Positions 57,482 to 64,000 of a stretch of 64,000 nt of DNA are shown here, in pieces. The translations under genes were made by a program, and so were the position numbers. Location of the stretch: positions 1 to 64,000 of the forward strand of contig CAJQUW010006794.1 in assembly GCA_907163375.1 (NCBI GenBank). The letters run 5' to 3'. The stretch's first letter is position 1, and each line of letters opens with the position of its first letter. The notes under the pieces were generated by a model that saw only the letters and a list, made by a program, of their open reading frames with translations, had not been told where the DNA came from and made no database searches. This DNA is from Prostheceraeus crozeri. Its lineage: Eukaryota; Platyhelminthes; Polycladida; Euryleptidae.

Positions 57482-59701
57482 TCTGAATAAACCCTGTGTC
57501 ATCATTAATTCAAGTTTGCGGAGCCAGGGTAACCAAATGTCTTCGGTTGAGTAAAAACGTCATCTCATGCGTACGATGCATTTCGCTTGCCACCGGCAAG
57601 CATGGTCACGTTCTGAATTGACAAATCATGTACAGACAAAATAAACGCTAGAAATTCCATGCATGATCAATAATCAACAAAGGTCAAAAAGATAAGTGTC
57701 CGAAGACTCTATGAAATCGATCTGTACAAAGTTACTACTCATTTTAGTCAAAAGTAAAATAAGGAAAAGTTAAAATGAAATGAAAGACAAAAATGAAAGT
57801 CTAAAGCACTCCATTCCAAGCCGTACCGATATTGAAGTCACATTTGTTAACGCTGTTGTACTTCCTAGACCATAGTGATTCCTTGATGAGACGTCTACGA
57901 TGAAACGGCTCCCGATCCAGCGTCTCGCAATGTTCCCAGTCGATTCCATGGCCGGTGTCAAGAACATGGGCGGCGACTTCTGAATGTGTAGCAACATTTC
58001 TCACGTTACGTCGATGTTCTTTCACACGTTCCTCCACCGTTCTCGAGCTCTCTCCCACATATGACCATCCGCAGCAGTCATCAGTACAGTTGAGGCGATA
58101 AACCACTCCGAACTGTTTGGGCTGTGTAGGTCTCTTCTTAACCAGCATATTCCTCAAGGTAGATACTGGTTTGTAAAAGGTCTTTATACCAAGTTTCTTC
58201 AGAGTACCTGAAATATTCTCTGCAAGTCGAGGGATGTATGGAATAATACATACATCAGCCACACTATTACCACCATCTTCGTCCTGTACATGCATATCAC
58301 TGGATGTTGGAAGCTCAAATACACGCCTACTCTCACTTGAACTAAATCCATTCATCCGAAAAATTCTTTCCAAGTTACGGAGCTCACTGTCAAGTAATTC
58401 CGGAGAACAAATCGACCTAGCTCTGTGGCACATCGTCCGGACGAGTCCCTTGAAAACACTTGGATGATGACAAGACGAACGGTTTAGATATAAATTTGTG
58501 TGAGTTGGCTTTCTATACACTTGATAAACAAGCCCGCCTTCATTCTTCTGGATCAGGATGTCAAGGAAAGGAAGAGTCGAATCCACCTCAAGCTCCACAA
58601 CAAACTGAATAGAAGGCCGCAGAGCGTTCAAAAACTCCACAAAGTCATTCAGTTCTTCCAGAGACAGAGTCCAGTGTACGATGATGTCATCCACGTAGCG
58701 ATACCATAATTTAGGGAAATGGCGATTATGGTTGAGCGCTGACTCCTTAGCCACTTTCTCGAAATGATGCATATAAATGTTAGCCAAACTGCAGCTCAGA
58801 CTACTTCCCATGGCTATACCGTCCGTCTGTAAATATAGATGGTCGCCAAATTGAAAGTATGAATGCTTCACACACATATACAATACACTGATGAACTCAT
58901 CCACCGTCAAAGGACAAATCGCACCAAAAGCATCGTCATTTCTTATTATGTCGGAAACCACCATCAATGATTCATCCAAAGGGACATTCGTAAATAAGGA
59001 GTTGATGTCCAAACTCAACAGTAAGCCATGATTCAAATCATCGATCGATCCCAACTTCTGTATCAAATCTGAGGAATCCTTGATATATGAAGGACCTTTA
59101 GTAGCGAAAGGACGCAAATATTCTGCCAACATCTTTGAGACCGGTGCCAAAAGCGATCCCAGTGTACTAATTATTGGACGAAGAGGATTGCCAGTCTTGT
59201 GCACCTTTGGCAGTCCGTATAAATGTGGTATTTGGTAATGTGTGGGACACCACTTCAACATAGTTGGTCTGGATATTCGTCCGCTTTCCACTGCAGATTT
59301 TAAAAAACCATGAAGTTCTCTTCTCCATTTCTGCGAAGGATCTGTCGACAACCGCAAATAGGGACCTGTACAGATCAATTGCTGGAGTTTGTGATGATAT
59401 TCTGTCTTGTTCATTATTACCACGGCATTACCCTTGTCAACAGGCAGGATGATTATATCATCATTACTTCTCAAGGTTTTGATTGCCAGAGATTCACCCC
59501 TCGATAGGTTCATCTTCCTGGGTGGCTTGGTCCTTCTGACGGCTGCAGATATTTCTGTTCGAGCCCAAGACTTCAAATCGTTAGGCTGCTTGTAGATCGC
59601 ACTCTCCACACTCGCTATAATATCACTGACAGGAATATGCTTAGGAGTAACGGTTTTTACTCAACCGAAGACCTTTGGTTACCCTGGCTCCGCAAACTTG
59701 A
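57482..59701 (-). mobile_element. Penelope-like retroelement, 2.2 kb
   Basis: It is flanked by a perfect 13-bp duplication ACTACTTATAGAG (57469-57481, 59702-59714). The termini carry inverted repeats of about 50 bp (57509-57558 and 59652-59701, TTCAAGTTTGCGGAGCCAGG and complement), an arrangement common in Penelope-like elements. One long ORF on the minus strand encodes the RT and endonuclease. At 2.2 kb it is at the short end for the family, so a 5' truncation is likely. Confidence 0.9.
57801..59609 (-). CDS. Penelope-like polyprotein: RT plus GIY-YIG endonuclease (602 aa)
   Basis: The open frame of 602 codons encodes a reverse transcriptase of the Penelope type: YGLPKVHKTGNPLRPI near residue 130, LSLDINSLFTNVPL (motif A) near 200, DGIAMGSSLSCSLANIY near 265, YRYVDDII (catalytic motif C) near 305, and LPFLDILI near 345. 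It ends in a GIY-YIG nuclease: VVYRLNCTDDCCGWSYVGES, with EERVKEHRRN and a LIKESLW segment, residues about 500-585. Enzymes of this type nick target DNA and copy the RNA in place. The first third of a typical protein appears to be missing, so the listed ATG is probably internal. The frame has no stops, so the insertion is probably recent. Confidence 0.9.
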   Translation of the reverse strand: MESAIYKQPNDLKSWARTEISAAVRRTKPPRKMNLSRGESLAIKTLRSNDDIIILPVDKGNAVVIMNKTEYHHKLQQLICTGPYLRLSTDPSQKWRRELHGFLKSAVESGRISRPTMLKWCPTHYQIPHLYGLPKVHKTGNPLRPIISTLGSLLAPVSKMLAEYLRPFATKGPSYIKDSSDLIQKLGSIDDLNHGLLLSLDINSLFTNVPLDESLMVVSDIIRNDDAFGAICPLTVDEFISVLYMCVKHSYFQFGDHLYLQTDGIAMGSSLSCSLANIYMHHFEKVAKESALNHNRHFPKLWYRYVDDIIVHWTLSLEELNDFVEFLNALRPSIQFVVELEVDSTLPFLDILIQKNEGGLVYQVYRKPTHTNLYLNRSSCHHPSVFKGLVRTMCHRARSICSPELLDSELRNLERIFRMNGFSSSESRRVFELPTSSDMHVQDEDGGNSVADVCIIPYIPRLAENISGTLKKLGIKTFYKPVSTLRNMLVKKRPTQPKQFGVVYRLNCTDDCCGWSYVGESSRTVEERVKEHRRNVRNVATHSEVAAHVLDTGHGIDWEHCETLDREPFHRRRLIKESLWSRKYNSVNKCDFNIGTAWNGVL

Positions 59702-59714
59702 ACTACTTATAGAG

Positions 59715-62700
59715 ATATTGCAGGTGGTCCGCTTTACCAATCAGGCCTTGCTTACCTCGTGGGCTAACTATCACACGTCCCATTACACTCAGAGGATGTT
59801 GATAATTTGATTTCATAGCATTCTTAACTAAATAAGGCATCATCAAATTATATTCGCAAAATATTCAGCGAAAGAGCTCCTTGTTTGTAATTTAAGGAAA
59901 TAAGCAAAGGGACTTCTTTTGAGTAGTTTTGTGAATGTGGTTCCACATTCATTCTTTCCAGGACTCGTTTGAGGCACCAAACAGTTGGCATGCATGTATG
60001 TAAAATGAAATAGCCTATATAGAATGGACGTATATATATATAACCCCTCAATAAAATAGTAATTTAGCCAGAAAGCAAGTGTTTTTTAGTATGTCAAAAA
60101 ACGCTCAAACTTTCCATAAAAATAGCAACATGAGATATTTACGATCGCACAGGGCTCACAAACATTTTGTTCAACATGAAATTCTTTCATCATATCACGT
60201 ACCAAGTGCAAGTTGTCTATGAATTTGATAAAGATCTCAGAGTTGGCTACAGTATTTCCTGGAATTAAGTAAACACATTAGAATGACATCAATGTTTACG
60301 TTAAAACACAGTAATGATACTGAAGTAGTGGATGACGTTGATTAAAATGAAAATACAAACATTTGCAGAGCCCGATTGAAAATAGATTTCGAGCGAAGAG
60401 AGTTTCACCGTCAGGTCATTTTCTCATCTGAATGCAATGTTGATATGAATCAAAAACTGATGTGGAAACTTTCTTTTCATTTTGAGCAATTCGCTATTAA
60501 ATGACTTCACTCTTTATTTGAAGAAGCGTTTGTGATTCCGAAAACTATTCACAATATAAATCTAAAAGCTATTTTATTTCTGAATCGATTGGAAGCTACG
60601 AAACACAATATTTGCAATTTCATTCTTTCGTTCAACCAACTCGATCTTTGTTGGGATATAGGGCTATAAGAGAATTCCGACGTTTTGACTCTCAGGAATG
60701 AAAAATCAGCATTTTTCGAGACGACATTTTTCAAAATTTAGTCATTTTTTAACTATGTGGAGTTTGTCGACCTGTGTCCAGAAAATATCAAAGATTCCCT
60801 CGTGATAGATGGAAGAAAATGCTTTCTTGAATAGCCAATTATTACCTTAGAAATGCATACCAGTTACAAATTGTTAATTCGCAGGTGTAGAGATAAAGTT
60901 GGCTAGATACGAAAGCAAGGCAATAAGCAAAAAGCATTGTCATATGATGAATCTGCTCTCCCAAGCGCGCTATTTGTGGCAAGTGATTCAGAGTGGGAGC
61001 TGTGCCAGGATTCGGACCGCTGATTTTTGAAATAAGTTCCATTGAATTCATTCTTGAACTTGACATAATTTTCATGCTGCGTTGATGCACGAGTACAGTG
61101 GAGTTTCATTTGTTCTGCTTGCAATCATATTTATCACAAAGAACGCCATGTAGACATTGATGTTTAGGATATGAGATTCTATGACACGCATCAGCATAAT
61201 CATCTTCCAAAACCTAGAATGATTGAATCAATGGATTTCATGACCAGCACACTCTCAACAGAACAAATTCACGGAAACTGTTTCCACGATATGACATAAT
61301 TTTCACAATATTATATTGGCGGAATATGAATACGGTCTACATTTGCCATGTTCATCAAACTGCATTGCATTTAGTTTGTGGTTATGGAAATGAACTGATG
61401 AGTGCTTGTTACAAATTACTAAAGTTTATTTTAGTCCCAAAATAAAAATCATGAGAACAAACAAGCAAGTTATTTTCATTCGAATTGTGATAGCAACCGC
61501 ATGTCACAATAATAGCTTTTGATTATCTGTAACAACAGCTTCATCAGTTTTCGTTTCATATGCAGACATTAACTATAACTATACGTAGATCTGGTTATCG
61601 TACACACAATATACGTTGTCGCAACCTGGTACGAGATATCAAATCGAAATGCAAGTACCGCGACTTTTGTGACGTCTGGTAAAAGCCCGATATTGCATAA
61701 TAATCGCTTCAAAAATCCATTGAATATTAATACCTACGCTTGCATGCATAACGCTCTCTCTTTCTCTCGACTGCCTGAACATAGTTTTGTTTTTTGATAT
61801 CAATGAAAGCAGATAATTTTTGGCATGCTGCACAAATATCCGCTAAAACCAATTCCAGTATATGATAAAAATGTATGATTAAGTAATACACACTTCCATG
61901 TAATCATAAGACTGACATGTCTGATGTAGGCTATTCTTGATAGTTTATGTCTAACATTGAAAGCGAAAACAGGAAATAGTTTCAAATATAACAATATGTG
62001 GCAATTTGCAACAATTAATTACATTTATCTTTATTGTTACTTCCTTGTTACTCCATCTTCATACAGACTAACTGCCTAGAAACACATGTTAACGAATCCC
62101 GGTAAGTAAAATACGATAATCCCGGGATCTTGGGATTGAAAGCCTTATTGTCTAGTTGTGCATTGCTGCCGTTCATTATCATGCCTCTATTCACTGGTTG
62201 CACGACAACCAATTCATTGGCTCCATGGCAGTAAGCATTCTATTCATTATTATGTAATGAGAAAGTGGTAAACAATGAGATCCGATGAACACGCTAGAAA
62301 AGCAATGCAGCAGTGAAATTAGAAAAAGCCTCAATCAAACAATGGAGCTAACATATCAAAGAAAAAAATAATGGGATGCACGCCCGTGTAGAAGAAAAAA
62401 GAGAAGAGAGGATAACATCCTAACAGTGCTCAATGCGCCGCATTTCGGAACAGAAAAACATCTTGAGAAAATGTTGAAAAGATCATTTTTGAGCATTATT
62501 ATTAACTGTATTGAAATGGCTTAGTGTAGTTGAGAGGTGTTTCAACTATAGCTAATTCTATTTTTCGAATGATTTCCGGAATCAGCCTATCGATCTTCGA
62601 TCAGTCTGGCGTCCAAAGCATCTTTGCACTTGATAAGAATGTCAAGAGCAAAATCATCATTCAGAACATTTTCAAACAATATTCACGTTTCAGATAATTA

Positions 62701-64000
62701 ACAATGTTAAAAATGTAATTCAAAAAGCTTGATCAATAACTTCGACCTTGACATTGGTTGCAAATGCAAGGATACTTTAGGCATTAAACTGACCGAAGCT
62801 CGATATGTTTCACAGCACCCACATTTTGGTACGGACAAAGACTCTCTCCAATAATCACAGAATAATACCATGCATGGCATTATTGCAAGTTCAGGTTATG
62901 GCACTTATCTGAAGATATGTTGAATGTCTGAACAACAGTTGTGGCATTGGCAATCATGGCAATATGGACTGCAAAATATGCAATACCTCCACAGGTCCAT
63001 TCATATCGGACGCGGCGCGGGTCGTCCTCACGCGTCCAGAATTTTCGTTCACTATGGGGCTGTCCACAGAGACGCGTGGGAGCGCGGCGCGTTCAGTGTG
63101 AATGTACTCGTACTTTACCACATACCGATGTTATTAACCGAAAACAAACCGGGCAGTGATAATAATGAGAATTCAGGTTCATGGAATCCGAGTTGTTAAA
63201 CCTGGCACGAGATTTCAGTCGGCCGTATTGTGGTCCCCCCCTGAGGGCAGCCGAAGTCTGATCAAGGTTAAAACTCTGACCAGATCGTCTTCCTGAATAC
63301 GCAGATTCCGAGTATCCAAGCTATTTTCTGGCATTGCGTAATACATCTCCAAATTTGTGTTGTTTGCTGTTCTGTATAAACATCGTCCACGCATTTTCTA
63401 AAATGTGTCAATCAATCATCTTGCTTTTCAGATGACCTGCTGCCTATCGAATCTAGATCAGCTGTTGCACTTGTCACAGCACCATATCTCTAGATTCCTC
63501 ACAATTTCTACACTAAATTAAAACAACAGTTTCTTCAAAATGACGCCGATGACATCCGAATAATGAATTTTCCATTAAAAGGTCGAATTTCGGAGTTAAT
63601 TGCATCATGAAATTGTTTTGGTCTACAGTTAGTGACATTCCATGGGAGATTGATCGCCATATCTGTTATCTTCTTGTTCGATGTATCTGACGCTATCATC
63701 TGTGCCCTTTATAGTACGCGAATTGGAGTGTCATGTCAAGCAAATTAAAAATGCAGCGGTGTAACGTATCTGTCGTCATATCATTTTTAGATGTCATAGT
63801 TTCCAACCGCAAGATAGAGCGAAACTTTCCTAATCACCTAATATTTTCTATAGTTCTTCGACACAAATTTCATTGATTTTGTTCCTTTCAAAACTCTGCC
63901 TATATATTTCGAAATGCAGCGATCTGAAAATGTTAAGATATAAACATAACAGAAGATATGGACACACGGACACACATTCACACAAACACTTTAGGTAAAC
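59715..64000. other. No gene or element recognised
   Basis: 4.3 kb of AT-rich DNA with only small frames. A GC-rich patch at about 63006-63100 contains GACGCGGCGCG and ACGCGTGGGAGCGCGGCGCG, partly self-complementary, and a frame at 62924-63199 without recognisable domain. The stretch may hold host regulatory or intronic sequence. Confidence 0.4.

Noticed and set aside
58234-59595. Plus-strand frames over the Penelope-like ORF
   Set aside because: Shadows of the 602-codon minus-strand frame.
60842-61124. Overlapping minus-strand frames of 73-82 codons
   Set aside because: Two competing frames in the same place with no recognisable protein features.
62924-63199. GC-rich 91-codon frame as a host exon
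   Set aside because: The frame spans a partly self-complementary GC patch, and another frame over the same bases is equally open; no domain is visible.

Overview
The window is nuclear DNA of an invertebrate animal. The evidence is a spliced Harbinger gene, AATAAA signals, AT-rich non-coding DNA, and a mixture of Polinton, Penelope-like, hAT, Tc1/mariner, Harbinger and LINE elements that no bacterial or viral genome carries. Repeated AGGCCTAC-type words recall echinoderm and hemichordate DNA, but that is only a weak impression from memory and the species cannot be named.

The only host genes I can support are three single-exon paralogues on the + strand (4597-5274, 50171-50839, 55548-56207). 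Each encodes a secreted protein of about 220 residues: a signal peptide, a PAN/apple-like cysteine module, and a second cysteine-bearing domain I do not recognise. All share a TATTTAA-like core 30-45 bases before the ATG. The last two are almost identical through the PAN half and then diverge abruptly.

Layout. 1-2.4 kb: the end of a Polinton (1-648) inside an hAT element, itself inside a small inverted-repeat element. 4.5-5.3 kb: first PAN gene. 6.3-9.5 kb: foldbacks, a MITE and a 1532-bp Tc1 element. 11.1-11.8 kb: a complete 754-bp hAT MITE with an 8-bp target duplication. 13.6-22.4 kb: copies of a MITE family (family A), a LINE tail, and an unusual element (17833-20130) whose ends carry inverted arrays of 186-bp repeats. 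22.4-45.3 kb: a four-layer nest, LINE < Harbinger (TSD TCA) < 19,500-bp Polinton (TSD AACAAG) < 1401-bp mariner (TSD TA). 47.2-49.7 kb: more family A copies, one with a LINE tail inside. 50-56.2 kb: PAN genes two and three, separated by a decayed mariner and an LTR-retrotransposon gag fossil. 56.5-57.2 kb: a long inverted repeat. 57.5-59.7 kb: a Penelope-like element with RT and GIY-YIG domains. 59.7-64 kb: nothing recognised.

The Polinton (23224-42723) is a fossil but retains most of the family set: integrase, protease, PolB, packaging ATPase, major and minor capsid genes. It also has a parvovirus-type phospholipase A2-like domain in the same open frame as the integrase start, a coiled-coil protein with a phage-tail-fibre-like head, and a scattered GC-rich palindrome (GGGCGAAGCCC) lying in several of its coding regions.
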